DNA of 63,819 nt from Bordetella parapertussis. Lineage in GTDB: Bacteria; Pseudomonadota; Gammaproteobacteria; Burkholderiales; Burkholderiaceae_C. Location of the stretch: NCBI GenBank assembly GCA_945870575.1, contig CAMBSK010000013.1, forward strand, positions 1-63,819, read 5' to 3'. Below, piece by piece: positions 48,290 to 57,867 of this stretch; position 1 is the first letter of the stretch, and the number at the start of each line of letters is the position of its first letter. The translations under genes and the position numbers were made by a program. A model generated the notes under the pieces. That model was not told the DNA's origin, searched no databases, and saw only the letters and a list, made by a program, of their open reading frames with translations.

Positions 48290-48474
48290 CTTGATCCATT
48301 CTTTTCACAGTAATTAAGGGTTTAAATAGACTGAAAAAATGATGTTATCTCATTAATTATGATTAATTCAATTTCAATTTTGTTAAATTTAGAAATAAAA
48401 ACAATTTAGATTCTTAAGGTAAACATTTAAAAATAATATAAGAACTTAAAGGTATAAAAATTTACCAACACTGG

Positions 48475-49404
48475 TCAGCGTTTGCGGGACGAAACCAGGA
48501 TGCCGCCGACGATCAACACAAAAGCCACGGCGTGGTAGGCGTGCGGCGCATCGCCCAATGTGACGGTAGACAGCAACGCGGCGAACAGCGGTGTGAGGTT
48601 GGCGAAAAAACCGGCGATGGTCGGGCCTACGCGTTGAATACCCAGGCCCCAGCTGCGGTAGGCCAGCAAGGCTGGGCCTAAAGCCACGTACAACACGCTG
48701 GCAGCCAGTGTCCAGCCCCAGACGATGTGCGGGTTGTCGCTGAACTGCCATTCTGCGGCGGTGAAAGCGCCGCTCCACAGCAAGCCGAAGAACATTTGCG
48801 CTGTCAAAAAATACGTCCAGTTGCCGCGTATCTCGGGCGGGTCCACCGGTTGCGCCACCAGCCAGCTGTACCAGGCCCAGCAGACCACCGCGATCAGTAT
48901 GTAAACGTCGCCAATCACAAGTTGCACTTTTTGCAAGGTTTCCCAGTCGCCGCGACCCAGTACACACAGCACACCGGCTATGGACATGGCCGCGCCCAGC
49001 ACTTGCCGCGCAGACACGCTTTGTTTGTAAAACACCGCGCCCATGGCCAGCATGAACACCGGCACGCTGGCGCCGACCAGGGTGACATTGATAGGCGTCG
49101 AGGTGTGCAAGGCCAAGTATTGAAAGCTGTTGTAACAACCCACACCCAAGAGACTCATGAGGCCATAACGACGCCAGTGTTTCCACATCGGGCTAGACGG
49201 CTTGAGCACCGGGTAAGACCATGGCAGCAACAGCACAAAAGCAGTCAACCAGCGGAAAAAATTCAGCGTGATCGGCGGCACCATGTTGGCGACAACGCTG
49301 CCGAGTATGGTGTTACCGGCCCAGACCAGCGGCGGCAGTAACAACAAACCGGCGGTCGCCAGATCAAGTGCCGGTTTAGCGGGGGAGGTTGGAGTGTCAG
49401 ACAT
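48475..49404 (-). CDS. EamA/DMT family transporter
   Basis: A 309-residue membrane protein with ten hydrophobic segments: LPPLVWAGNTILGSVVANMV at the start, FFRWLTAFVLLLPW, ALHTSTPINVTLVGASVPVF in the first repeat, and TIAGFFANLTPLFAALLSTV in the second. Members export amino acids, nucleosides or other metabolites; the substrate here is unknown. It stands alone, divergent from the quinone oxidoreductase gene. Confidence 0.9.
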   Translation of the reverse strand: MSDTPTSPAKPALDLATAGLLLLPPLVWAGNTILGSVVANMVPPITLNFFRWLTAFVLLLPWSYPVLKPSSPMWKHWRRYGLMSLLGVGCYNSFQYLALHTSTPINVTLVGASVPVFMLAMGAVFYKQSVSARQVLGAAMSIAGVLCVLGRGDWETLQKVQLVIGDVYILIAVVCWAWYSWLVAQPVDPPEIRGNWTYFLTAQMFFGLLWSGAFTAAEWQFSDNPHIVWGWTLAASVLYVALGPALLAYRSWGLGIQRVGPTIAGFFANLTPLFAALLSTVTLGDAPHAYHAVAFVLIVGGILVSSRKR

Positions 49405-49497
49405 AACTTATGACTCTACCCCAGTTGCGTGGACAATCAGACCAGGCTGTCCGGCATATGACCGGCGGATTTCATTCAACCCAGACAGGAGCAAGGC

Positions 49498-50481
49498 ATG
49501 AGCAAAGCCATTCAATTCAAACAAACCGGCGGTCCCGACGTACTGCTATTGGCCGATGTCAGCGTCGGCGCACCCGGCCCCGGCGAAGTGCGTATCGCGC
49601 ACAAGGCCGTTGGTCTGAACTACATCGATGTGTACCACCGCACCGGTTTGTACCCGCTGCCACTGCCGCACGGCCTGGGCATGGAAGGTGCCGGCGTGAT
49701 TGAAGCAGTCGGCGATGGCGTCAGCCATTTGAAAGCAGGCGACCGCGCGGCTTACGCCAGTGCCCCGCCCGGAAGCTATTGCGAAGCGCGAGTGATGCCG
49801 GCCAAAAACGTCTGCAAACTGCCGGACAGTATTTCGTTTGAAACAGCAGCCGGCATGATGCTCAAAGGCATGACGGTGCAGTATTTGCTCAAGCGCACCT
49901 TGCCGCAGGCCGGTTTGCACGCCGGGGACTTGATTTTGTTCCACGCTGCCGCCGGTGGTGTCGGTTTGATCGCCTGTCAGTGGGCCAAGGCTTTGGGTTT
50001 GCAACTTATAGGCACGGCAGGCAGCGATGAAAAATGCGCGCTGGCCAAAGCCAATGGCGCAACCCACGTCATCAACTACAACACGGAAGATTTTGAAGCG
50101 CGTGTCAAAGACATCACCAACGGCAAAGGCGTCAAAGTGGTCTACGACTCGGTCGGTAAAGACACCTGGGACAAATCGCTCAACTGCTTGTCGCCATTCG
50201 GTTTGATGGCCAGCTTTGGCAATGCCTCCGGTCCGGTGGACCCGTTTGCCCCCGGCACGCTGGGCGCCAAAGGTTCGATTTACGTGACCCGCCAAACCCT
50301 GTTCACCCACATCGCTACTCGCGAAACCAACCAGCAAATGGCTGAAGATTTGTTTGACGTGGTCGGCAGCGGCAAAGTGAAAATCTATATCGAACAGCGT
50401 TACCCGCTGGCAGAAGCCGCACAGGCGCACCGTGACTTGGAAGCCCGCAAAACCACCGGCAGCACTTTGTTGACCGTGTAA
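49498..50481 (+). CDS. Quinone oxidoreductase (zeta-crystallin type)
   Basis: A 327-residue medium-chain dehydrogenase without catalytic zinc ligands. It shows HKAVGLNYIDVYHRTGLYPL, GMEGAGVIEAVGDGV, AAGGVGLIACQWAKALGLQL (NADPH binding) and NGKGVKVVYDSVGKDTWDKS. It probably reduces quinones with NADPH. GGAG precedes the ATG. A hairpin terminator follows. Confidence 0.93.
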   Translation: MSKAIQFKQTGGPDVLLLADVSVGAPGPGEVRIAHKAVGLNYIDVYHRTGLYPLPLPHGLGMEGAGVIEAVGDGVSHLKAGDRAAYASAPPGSYCEARVMPAKNVCKLPDSISFETAAGMMLKGMTVQYLLKRTLPQAGLHAGDLILFHAAAGGVGLIACQWAKALGLQLIGTAGSDEKCALAKANGATHVINYNTEDFEARVKDITNGKGVKVVYDSVGKDTWDKSLNCLSPFGLMASFGNASGPVDPFAPGTLGAKGSIYVTRQTLFTHIATRETNQQMAEDLFDVVGSGKVKIYIEQRYPLAEAAQAHRDLEARKTTGSTLLTV

Positions 50482-50494
50482 GTTGTCAATTCCA

Positions 50495-50524
50495 TGGCCG
50501 CCGGTGAAAGCTGGCGGCTTTTTC
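50495..50524 (+). terminator. Rho-independent terminator after the quinone oxidoreductase gene
   Basis: GCCGCC (50497-50502) pairs with GGCGGC (50513-50518) around a 10-base loop and is followed by a run of T. It lies 14 bases after the stop codon and directly before the next start codon. Confidence 0.7.
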
Positions 50525-52243
50525 ATGTCCGCTAAAGGCTGTCTTGTGGATCTCAGTAAAAACGGATTGATCGATTCATCATTGCGCCCGCATCTGCTGG
50601 CATGGGTGCTATTGACTTTGCTGGTCAATGCCATTCCCTTGTTCACGCCGATATTGAATGAAGGCGACTCGGTGTTGTACGCCGCTTTGTCGCAGCACAT
50701 GGTGTTGAGTGGCAATTGGAACGACCTCATATTAGATGGTCGCGATTGGCTGGACAAACCGCATTTCCCGTTCTGGTTGGGTGCCTTGTCGTTCAAGTTG
50801 ATTGGGGTCAGCGTGTTTGCCTACATGTTGCCGGGTTATCTGTGTCATTTGCTTGGCGGTTATTACACCTACCGTTTGGCACGGTTGTTTCACGGGCGTG
50901 ACGCCAGCTTATTGGCTTTGCTGGTCTATGTGTCCACCTACCACCTGATGTACACCACCACCGCCTTGAAAGCCGAGGCGTTCTTGACTGGCAGCATCAT
51001 GGCGGCGTGTTATTACTGGCTGCGTTATGAGTCACACAGCCGATTGAAATACCTGTTGCTCGGTGCAATATTTAGCGGCATATCGGTCATGACCAAAGGC
51101 GTGTTCACCTTAATCACCATCAGCAGCGGACTGCTGTGCATGTGGGCTTACCAGGGCCGCTGGCGTGAACCATTCCGTTGGAAATGGCTGGCTGCATTAC
51201 TGTTGACGGTAGTCTGTGTCACGCCCGAGTTGTTGGCTTTGTATCGACAGTTTGACATGCACCCGAAAAAAACTGTCTTCGATCAAACCGGTGTTTCCGG
51301 CATACGTTTCTTTTTATGGGACAGCCAGTTCGGCCGGTTTTTCAATGTCGGGCCTATCACCAACAAAGACGGTAACAAACTGTTTTTCGTACTGATTTTT
51401 TTATGGGCGTTTTTACCGTGGGTGGCTGCGTTTGTGCTGTCCGGTTGGCGTACCGTCCAGCAATTCACAGGCGTAAATAAAAAAGACAGGGCTATACAGG
51501 TGTATTTGTTAGGCAGTTTTTTCGTCAGCTTCATCATGTTCAGCCTGACCAGTTTTCAGCTGGATTACTACACCGTCATCGTTTACCCGTTTGCTGCGGT
51601 GTTGATTGCGCCTTGGCTTTTAGCGGCTTGCGCTGACGCCGCTGCAAAGGGTGTGCGCAGGGCGCAACTGGCTATGGGCTTGTTGACCTTGACGCTGGCT
51701 GTGTGGCTGAGTGTCAAGATCGGTCACACAGGCTTGTTGCTGCTGACCGGGCTTGGTCTGTCGGCCTGGCTGCTGTATGCCTGGTTGCAAAAAAAGCATT
51801 GGCATGGTTTGAGCGTACTGGTCTATCCCGTTATGGCGATCAACTTGTTGTACCTGGTGCTAGAAGGCATGACCTTGATTGCACACACGCGCTACAGCAT
51901 CCCCTACAACGTCTTGTCGACTATGGCGAGCGAACCGGCGCTGCCGGTCGTGGTTTACCGCTTGGACCCGCCGGTGGCTTATGAACTTGGTCTTTACCGC
52001 CAAACCGCGCCCGTGTTACGCATAGACAAGCCAGAAGATTTGCCGCCGCTCGGCGCCAGCTATTTTTTGCTGATCCGCACTGCTCAAGCCGGTGCTCTGG
52101 CGGAGCGTACCGGCGCCATGTCACCTGTGTTGTCGGGCGATTGGGTAGACCACAAAACCGGAACACTGCCTAGGCAAATCGAATTGGCCGCTGGGCGCGC
52201 GCAGCTGGAGAGTTTCAGTGTGTACAAAGTGACGCCGCGTTAA
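50525..52243 (+). CDS. Glycosyltransferase family 39-like membrane protein
   Basis: A 572-residue polytopic protein with about eleven hydrophobic segments. The GT-C pattern is clear: an early loop LFTPILNEGDSVLYAALSQH with the acidic catalytic-type residues, then RDWLDKPHFPFWLGALSF, as in ArnT/PMT-like enzymes. They transfer sugars from polyprenyl phosphates to lipid A or proteins. The acceptor is unknown. I start at the ATG at 50525, just after the terminator; the frame extends to 50483, but that would read through the hairpin. Confidence 0.85.
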   Translation: MSAKGCLVDLSKNGLIDSSLRPHLLAWVLLTLLVNAIPLFTPILNEGDSVLYAALSQHMVLSGNWNDLILDGRDWLDKPHFPFWLGALSFKLIGVSVFAYMLPGYLCHLLGGYYTYRLARLFHGRDASLLALLVYVSTYHLMYTTTALKAEAFLTGSIMAACYYWLRYESHSRLKYLLLGAIFSGISVMTKGVFTLITISSGLLCMWAYQGRWREPFRWKWLAALLLTVVCVTPELLALYRQFDMHPKKTVFDQTGVSGIRFFLWDSQFGRFFNVGPITNKDGNKLFFVLIFLWAFLPWVAAFVLSGWRTVQQFTGVNKKDRAIQVYLLGSFFVSFIMFSLTSFQLDYYTVIVYPFAAVLIAPWLLAACADAAAKGVRRAQLAMGLLTLTLAVWLSVKIGHTGLLLLTGLGLSAWLLYAWLQKKHWHGLSVLVYPVMAINLLYLVLEGMTLIAHTRYSIPYNVLSTMASEPALPVVVYRLDPPVAYELGLYRQTAPVLRIDKPEDLPPLGASYFLLIRTAQAGALAERTGAMSPVLSGDWVDHKTGTLPRQIELAAGRAQLESFSVYKVTPR

Positions 52244-52250
52244 AGCAGAT

Positions 52251-52763
52251 TCAAGCTTTGCTTTTTCTCACACGGATCAACTCATCGAGTATTAAACACA
52301 CCGTGCCCACGCTGATGGCGCTGTCGGCCACGTTAAACGCCGGGAAATGCCCTTGGTAAAACACCGGTGACAACCAGTCCCAATGGAAATCTAAAAAGTC
52401 GATGACATAGCCCCACAGTATTCGGTCGATCACGTTGCCGACTGCGCCACCCAGCACCAGTGCCAATGCAAAGCAAAATAATTTTTGACTTGGGTGACTG
52501 CGCAACAACCAAATGATGAAAACCGCAGCACCCACACCGATGGCAGTGAAAAACCAGCGTTGCCAACCGGAGGCTGTGGATAAAAATGAAAACGCCGCGC
52601 CGCTGTTGTGCACCCGCACCAGGTTGAAATAGGAAGTCACGGTCTGGCTGTCACCGAGCTGAAAACTGCCGATGACCATCACCTTGGTGATTTGATCTGC
52701 AATCAAAATCACCAGGGCAATACCCAGCCATAGAAACATAGAACGTGGTGCGTAGTTGGCCAT
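52251..52763 (-). CDS. lspA: Lipoprotein signal peptidase
   Basis: A 170-residue four-helix inner-membrane aspartyl protease that removes prolipoprotein signal peptides. The catalytic aspartates lie in [18 protein letters not shown] and [24 protein letters not shown] is the conserved early motif. The ATG at 52763 gives the normal length; the frame to 52949 would overlap ileS. It is the last gene of ribF-ileS-lspA. Confidence 0.96.
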   Translation of the reverse strand: MANYAPRSMFLWLGIALVILIADQITKVMVIGSFQLGDSQTVTSYFNLVRVHNSGAAFSFLSTASGWQRWFFTAIGVGAAVFIIWLLRSHPSQKLFCFALALVLGGAVGNVIDRILWGYVIDFLDFHWDWLSPVFYQGHFPAFNVADSAISVGTVCLILDELIRVRKSKA

Positions 52764-52806
52764 GGTCAGAGTTTCACAGTCAAAGAATGTTGATAGGCCA
52801 GCGATG

Positions 52807-55719
52807 TCAGGCAAACGCCCGTTGTTCACCGCTGCCGTGCAGGTTGTTGTCGCAACGTACGCACAAGGTCGGGTGCGCGGCGACGCTGCCCACGTCCGGG
52901 CTGTAATGCCAGCAACGCTCGCACTTGGTATGCGCAGACGGCGCCACACTCACCGACAGTTCCTTGCCTGCCATCAGTTGCAATGACGAGACGATGAAAA
53001 CAAACTTCACATCCGACCCCAAGCTTTGCAACAAAGCCATGTCCGCAGCATTCGCCTTTAGCTTGACCTCGGCTTGCAACGGCGATCCGACCAAGCCTTG
53101 CGCGCGCAAGACTTCGATGTCTTTGTTCACTTGCTCGCGAATCTCGCGAATACGCGACCATTTGTCCAGCAGGGCAGCATCGGGTGCAGGCAGTTGCACA
53201 TAGGTGTCTTTGAAAATCGTGTTGCCCAGTCCCAGTACGCCCCAGGCCTCTTCGGCAGTGAAACTTAAAAACGGTGCCATCCAGCGCAGCATGGCTTGGG
53301 TGATTTGCCACAACGCGGTTTGCGCGCTGCGACGCGCCTGCGAACCGGCGGCAGTGGTATACAGCCTGTCTTTGAGCACATCCAAATAAAACGCGCCCAA
53401 ATCTTCCGAGCAGTAAATTTGCAATTTCGAGACCACGGGGTGGAACTCGTAACGCCCGAAATGGCCGCCTTCAAACACCTTGGTCTGCGGGTTGAAGTGA
53501 CCGACGATATCGGCTTGCAATTGCGCGGCGCGACCGATAGCGTAGCGGTCAACTTCCAGCATGTCAGCTAGCGGCACGGCGTCTTTGGCTATGTCGAAGT
53601 CGCTGGTGTTGGCCAGCAAAAATTTCAGCGTGTTGCGCACCCTGCGGTAGGTGTCCACCACGCGAGCCAAAATTTTATCGTCGATGTTCAAGTCGCCCGA
53701 ATAGTCGGTAGACGCTACCCACAGGCGAACGATTTCCGCACCGAGTTTGTCGGTTACCTCTTGCGGTACGACGGTGTTGCCCAAGCTCTTGCTCATCTTG
53801 CGGCCTTGGCCGTCGGTGGCAAAGCCGTGGGTCAACAAGCCACGGTAAGGCGCGCGGTCGTACAGCGCGCAACCGAGCAGCAGAGAACTGTGGAACCAGC
53901 CCCGGTGTTGGTCGTGGCCTTCTAGGTACAAGTCGGCTTCGGGGCCGGTCTCGTGAAACGGCGCGCGGTCATAAGCATTTTTGTGGCTGCCGCGCAGCAC
54001 GTGCTCGAAGGTGGAACCCGAGTCAAACCAGACTTCCAAAATATCTGTGCTCTTGCTGTAATCGTCAGCGCTGGCGGTCTGGCCTTTGCCCTGTGCTGTC
54101 AGCAATGCTTGAATGTCATTCACATCGGCGCGGCTCCAGGCTTCGATGCCGCCTTGCTCGACCATGGTCGCTGCAATATCCAAAATCGCCATCGTGTCCG
54201 GGTGCAATTCGCCACTGTCTTTGTGCAGCAAAAACGGCACCGGTACGCCCCAACTGCGCTGGCGCGAAATACACCAGTCGGGCCGGTTGGCAATCATGTC
54301 GCGCAATCGGGTTTTGCCATTCTCGGGGTAAAACTTGGTTTGCTCAATCGCATCCAACGCCGATTGACGCAGCGTCTTGGGCGCTTTGTCTTTCGTGAAC
54401 ACACCCTCACCTTCGTCCATGCGTACAAACCATTGCGCCGCCGCACGGTAGATGACAGGGGTTTTGTGGCGCCAGCAATGCGGGTAGCTGTGCGTGATGC
54501 CGTGTGTGGCCATCAAGCGTCCGGCGTTTTTCAAGGTCTCCAAAATGTTCGGCACGGCTTTCCAAATGTGCTGTCCGCCGAACAATGCAAAGTCTGCGGC
54601 ATACGCGCCATTACCTTGCACAGGGTTGAGGATGTCGTCATAAGGCAGACCATGCGCGACGCAGGAGTTGAAGTCATCCACACCGTAAGCAGGGGCGCTG
54701 TGAACAATGCCGGTGCCATCAGCGTCGGTGGCGTAATCGGCCAGATACACCGGTGCTTTGCGTGCGTAGGCTGCATCCACATGAGCCAATGGGTGGTGGA
54801 ACTCAATCAAATCCAGCGACTGACCTTGGCAAGTTGCTACGGCTTGGCCGCTGAGTTGCCAGCGCTCTAAACATTTCTCCACCAGCGATTCAGCACACAC
54901 AAAATAACCGCGCTCAGTGTCAACCAATGCATAGTTCAACTCGGGGTTGAGGTTCAGCGCCTGGTTGGCGGGGATGGTCCAAGCGGTGGTGGTCCAGATG
55001 ACGGCGAACGCTTCTTTGTCGAGATTTGTCAGTCCAAAGGCTTTGGCCAGTTTGTCAGGCTGCGCGCATAAAAACGCCACATCCAAGGTGTCGCTTTTTT
55101 TATCCGCGTACTCAATTTCAAATTCGGCTAAAGACGAGCCGCAATCAAAACACCAATACACCGGCTTCAAACCGCGATACACAAAACCGCGCTCGATCAC
55201 CCGTTTGAAAGCGCGGATTTCACCTGCTTCGTTGGCAAAGTCCATGGTGCGGTAAGGCCGCTCCCAGTCGCCCAACACGCCTAAGCGTTTGAAGTCTTCG
55301 CGCTGTTGATCGATTTGCTCGGTGGCAAACGCGCGGCTCTTGGCTTGCATGTCATCGCGTGACAACTTGCGTCCATGAAGTTTTTCAATGGCGTTTTCAA
55401 TCGGCAAACCGTGGCAGTCCCAGCCGGGGATGTATTGCGCATCAAAACCGGCCAATTGGCGCGATTTGACGATCATGTCTTTCAAGACTTTGTTCAGCGC
55501 ATGCCCGATGTGCAATTTGCCGTTGGCATACGGCGGGCCGTCGTGCAACACAAACAGCGGCTGGCCGTGGCGCGCCACGCGCAATTGTTTGTAAAGGCCT
55601 TGGTCTGTCCAGCTTTTGGCCCAGGCCGGTTCGCGCTTGGGCAGATCGCCGCGCATGGGGAAGGGCGTGTCCGGCAGGTTCAGCGTGGCGCGGTAATCGG
55701 TGGTGTTTGCTTCTGTCAT
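52807..55719 (-). CDS. ileS: Isoleucine--tRNA ligase
   Basis: A 970-residue class I synthetase. The HIGH motif is in [26 protein letters not shown] is present, and the editing domain is intact. The C-terminal zinc finger is [12 protein letters not shown] followed by CVRC, as in eubacterial IleS. It lies between ribF (111 bases upstream) and lspA (43 bases downstream). Confidence 0.97.
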   Translation of the reverse strand: MTEANTTDYRATLNLPDTPFPMRGDLPKREPAWAKSWTDQGLYKQLRVARHGQPLFVLHDGPPYANGKLHIGHALNKVLKDMIVKSRQLAGFDAQYIPGWDCHGLPIENAIEKLHGRKLSRDDMQAKSRAFATEQIDQQREDFKRLGVLGDWERPYRTMDFANEAGEIRAFKRVIERGFVYRGLKPVYWCFDCGSSLAEFEIEYADKKSDTLDVAFLCAQPDKLAKAFGLTNLDKEAFAVIWTTTAWTIPANQALNLNPELNYALVDTERGYFVCAESLVEKCLERWQLSGQAVATCQGQSLDLIEFHHPLAHVDAAYARKAPVYLADYATDADGTGIVHSAPAYGVDDFNSCVAHGLPYDDILNPVQGNGAYAADFALFGGQHIWKAVPNILETLKNAGRLMATHGITHSYPHCWRHKTPVIYRAAAQWFVRMDEGEGVFTKDKAPKTLRQSALDAIEQTKFYPENGKTRLRDMIANRPDWCISRQRSWGVPVPFLLHKDSGELHPDTMAILDIAATMVEQGGIEAWSRADVNDIQALLTAQGKGQTASADDYSKSTDILEVWFDSGSTFEHVLRGSHKNAYDRAPFHETGPEADLYLEGHDQHRGWFHSSLLLGCALYDRAPYRGLLTHGFATDGQGRKMSKSLGNTVVPQEVTDKLGAEIVRLWVASTDYSGDLNIDDKILARVVDTYRRVRNTLKFLLANTSDFDIAKDAVPLADMLEVDRYAIGRAAQLQADIVGHFNPQTKVFEGGHFGRYEFHPVVSKLQIYCSEDLGAFYLDVLKDRLYTTAAGSQARRSAQTALWQITQAMLRWMAPFLSFTAEEAWGVLGLGNTIFKDTYVQLPAPDAALLDKWSRIREIREQVNKDIEVLRAQGLVGSPLQAEVKLKANAADMALLQSLGSDVKFVFIVSSLQLMAGKELSVSVAPSAHTKCERCWHYSPDVGSVAAHPTLCVRCDNNLHGSGEQRAFA

Positions 55720-55830
55720 GTCAATTCAGTATCAAGGTATTCGAATGGATTCGGGATTGATGCTGCGGCATCGGGTGCAGCTGTCAGTGGATGTAGGAGA
55801 CGCGGGGCAAGGTGCGTCATGCAGGCCCGG

Positions 55831-56838
55831 TCAAATTCGGGCGGCCAACCAGTCGCGCGCGTCGTCGCAGTCGCGCTGAATGCCCTGGTTCAAGGCGTCC
55901 AGGCTGTCGTACTTGAGTTCGTCGTGTAATTTATGCAGCAGTTCCACGCGCACGAGTTTACCGTAGCCCCCTTCTGAGCCCAGGGTTGCAGGCCATTCAA
56001 GGCAATGGGTTTCCAGCAGTACGCGCCCGCGGTTCACATCGTTGGCGTTCAGCGAGGGGCGCACGCCGAAACTGGCCACACCGGGCAGCGGCTTGTCGCT
56101 CAAACCATGGACAAGTGCCACAAAAATACCACTGGCGGCTGGTTTGGAATGGGCAAAGCGGATATTCAAGGTCGGGCAGTTGAGTTCGCGCCCGAGTTTG
56201 CGCCCGTGCACCACGTGGCCTGACAACGCATACGGACGACCCAGCAGCAACGCAGCCTGCCGCATGTCTCCCATCGCCAAGGCATTGCGTACCGCCGAGC
56301 TCGACACCCGCACGCCGGTAACGCCGGGCTTGTCAGCCAAGGGTTGGCCGGAGATTTCATAACTGTTCATGCGTGCGACTTCAAAGCCCAGTTCGCTGCC
56401 GCTGCGTGCCAAAGAGGCGTAGTCACCGGCGCGTTTGGTACCGTAGCAAAAGTCATCGCCGACCAGCACATAGCGCACGCCCAGACCTTGCACCAGCATC
56501 TGCCGCACAAAATCGTCAGGGCTTAATGCCGCCAGCGTCTGGTTGAATGGCAACACCACGCATTGGGCGATGCCGCAGGCTTGCAACTCGGCCAGCTTGT
56601 CGCGCAAACCGGCGATGCGCGCCGGGGCCATGTCGGGTTTGTTCAGCAGACCGGCAAAAAAATCGCGCGGGTGCGGCTCAAAAGTCATGACGCAAGACGG
56701 CACGCCGCGCTGGCGCGCTTCGTTGTGCAACAAAGCCAGCATGGCCTGGTGGCCGCGGTGCACGCCATCGAAATTGCCGATGGTCAGCGCGCAGGCCGGG
56801 GCCAGCCCGGGGTGGTGAATGCCTCTGAAAATTCGCAT
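55831..56838 (-). CDS. ribF: Bifunctional riboflavin kinase / FAD synthetase
   Basis: A 335-residue enzyme that makes FMN and then FAD. The N-terminal nucleotidyltransferase has IGNFDGVHRGHQAML and the later VRVSSSAVRNAL. The C-terminal riboflavin kinase has GHVVHGRKLGRELNCPTLNI and VASFGVRPSLNANDV. It is divergent from the HNH endonuclease gene. No FMN riboswitch is evident upstream. Confidence 0.96.
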   Translation of the reverse strand: MRIFRGIHHPGLAPACALTIGNFDGVHRGHQAMLALLHNEARQRGVPSCVMTFEPHPRDFFAGLLNKPDMAPARIAGLRDKLAELQACGIAQCVVLPFNQTLAALSPDDFVRQMLVQGLGVRYVLVGDDFCYGTKRAGDYASLARSGSELGFEVARMNSYEISGQPLADKPGVTGVRVSSSAVRNALAMGDMRQAALLLGRPYALSGHVVHGRKLGRELNCPTLNIRFAHSKPAASGIFVALVHGLSDKPLPGVASFGVRPSLNANDVNRGRVLLETHCLEWPATLGSEGGYGKLVRVELLHKLHDELKYDSLDALNQGIQRDCDDARDWLAARI

Positions 56839-56928
56839 GTGAGCTGGGGTCTTGTCAAAGAGGTGTCTTGGAAACAGGTTATATTGTCACGGATCGACGT
56901 CAGTGCTCGCTTATCTCATTGGAGGTGA

Positions 56929-57489
56929 ATGTTGAAGGTCTTGAAGTTGTCTGCCCAAGGGTTGCCGCAATCCTGGATATCGCTCGAACAAGCCGTCACG
57001 CATTACGCGGCGGATGAGGTGCGTTGGGAAGCGGGTGTGGAAGTCGCGGTTTACCGTGGCGGCTACAACGCGGTCACAGGCATACAGTCCAAAATCGTCA
57101 TCAACAGCATCATCGGCACCAAGGGTGTGCCGCGCATCAACCCCTTCGATTTGAAACCGGGTTTGACCAACAGCAAATTGTTCGCCCGCGACCGCAACCT
57201 GTGCGCATACTGCGGCGACGATTTCCATGAAACCGACCTGACCCGCGAACACATCATTCCCTTTGGTCAGCACGGTCAGGACACTTGGATGAACGTGGTC
57301 ACCGCCTGCCAGACCTGCAACCACCGCAAAGCCAACCGCACGCCCGAGCAAGCGCGCATGCCGCTGCTGTACACGCCTTATGTGCCCACGCTGTGGGAAG
57401 ACTTTATTTTGCGCAACCGCCGCATACTGGATGACCAGATGGAGTTTTTGATGGCGCATTTGCCGCGCAATTCGAGGTTGGCGGCTTAA
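56929..57489 (+). CDS. HNH endonuclease
   Basis: A 186-residue protein with a zinc-bound HNH domain: FARDRNLCAYCG (Cys92, Cys95), LTREHIIPFGQHGQDTWMNV (His108, Asn122) and CQTCNHRKANRTPEQA (Cys127, Cys130). It belongs to the single-gene HNH family common on beta- and gammaproteobacterial chromosomes and not linked here to a methyltransferase. Its biological target is unknown. The ribosome binding site is strong (GGAGGTGA). Confidence 0.9.
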   Translation: MLKVLKLSAQGLPQSWISLEQAVTHYAADEVRWEAGVEVAVYRGGYNAVTGIQSKIVINSIIGTKGVPRINPFDLKPGLTNSKLFARDRNLCAYCGDDFHETDLTREHIIPFGQHGQDTWMNVVTACQTCNHRKANRTPEQARMPLLYTPYVPTLWEDFILRNRRILDDQMEFLMAHLPRNSRLAA

Positions 57490-57495
57490 AAAAAT

Positions 57496-57515
57496 AACTC
57501 AGTTGTTGAGTTTTT
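57496..57515. terminator. Weak hairpin between convergent genes
   Basis: AACTCA (57496-57501) pairs with TGAGTT (57507-57512), with A residues on the left and five T on the right. It sits between the convergent HNH and DUF1653 genes and contains the DUF1653 stop codon. The stem is short and AT-rich, so termination would be partial. Confidence 0.45.
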
Positions 57516-57738
57516 GAAATCTGGGTCTTCGGATGCCGTCCACCACCACCTCTTCGGTGAACATGGCAAACGGCCTGACCCACAAACCTTGCACACCATA
57601 AAGCGCCTTGTAAAGCACCAAGGGTTCCAGCGTTTCGCTGTGGCGCACCACACCAATCACCTCGTAATCCAGTTGTTTGTAATGCCGGTAGCGCCCGGCG
57701 GGCAATGTGGGCAAGGGCGGCAGGTCGGTGTCAGACAT
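57499..57738 (-). CDS. DUF1653 domain protein
   Basis: A 79-residue protein matching DUF1653: GRYRHYKQLDYEVIGVVRHS, then LEPLVLYKALYG and LWVRPFAMFTEEVVVDG. These small proteins are widespread and uncharacterised. It is convergent with the HNH gene and divergent from the ATPase gene at 57868, with 129 bases between that hold interleaved repeats. Confidence 0.88.
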   Translation of the reverse strand: MSDTDLPPLPTLPAGRYRHYKQLDYEVIGVVRHSETLEPLVLYKALYGVQGLWVRPFAMFTEEVVVDGIRRPRFQKLNN

Positions 57739-57803
57739 TGTGTTCTTTCATTGAGGAGCGGGTCAGCGCTTGCATGGTGGCTAAGGCTTAAAACTATGTG
57801 TAT

Positions 57804-57860
57804 ATTGAGTTTACATTGAGTTACCATTGTTATCTTTAAATTTAGTAAACCTTGGTAACT
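57804..57860. promoter_or_regulatory. Interleaved direct and inverted repeats ahead of the AAA ATPase gene
   Basis: Two tandem near-copies, ATTGAGTTTAC (57804-57814) and ATTGAGTTACC (57815-57825), are each matched by a downstream inverse element: GTAAAC (57845-57850) and GGTAACT (57854-57860). The set ends 7 bases before the ATG. It looks like a multi-site operator, perhaps bound by the ATPase itself, which has a winged-helix tail. The function is inferred. Confidence 0.45.
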
Positions 57861-57867
57861 TTGCTAT

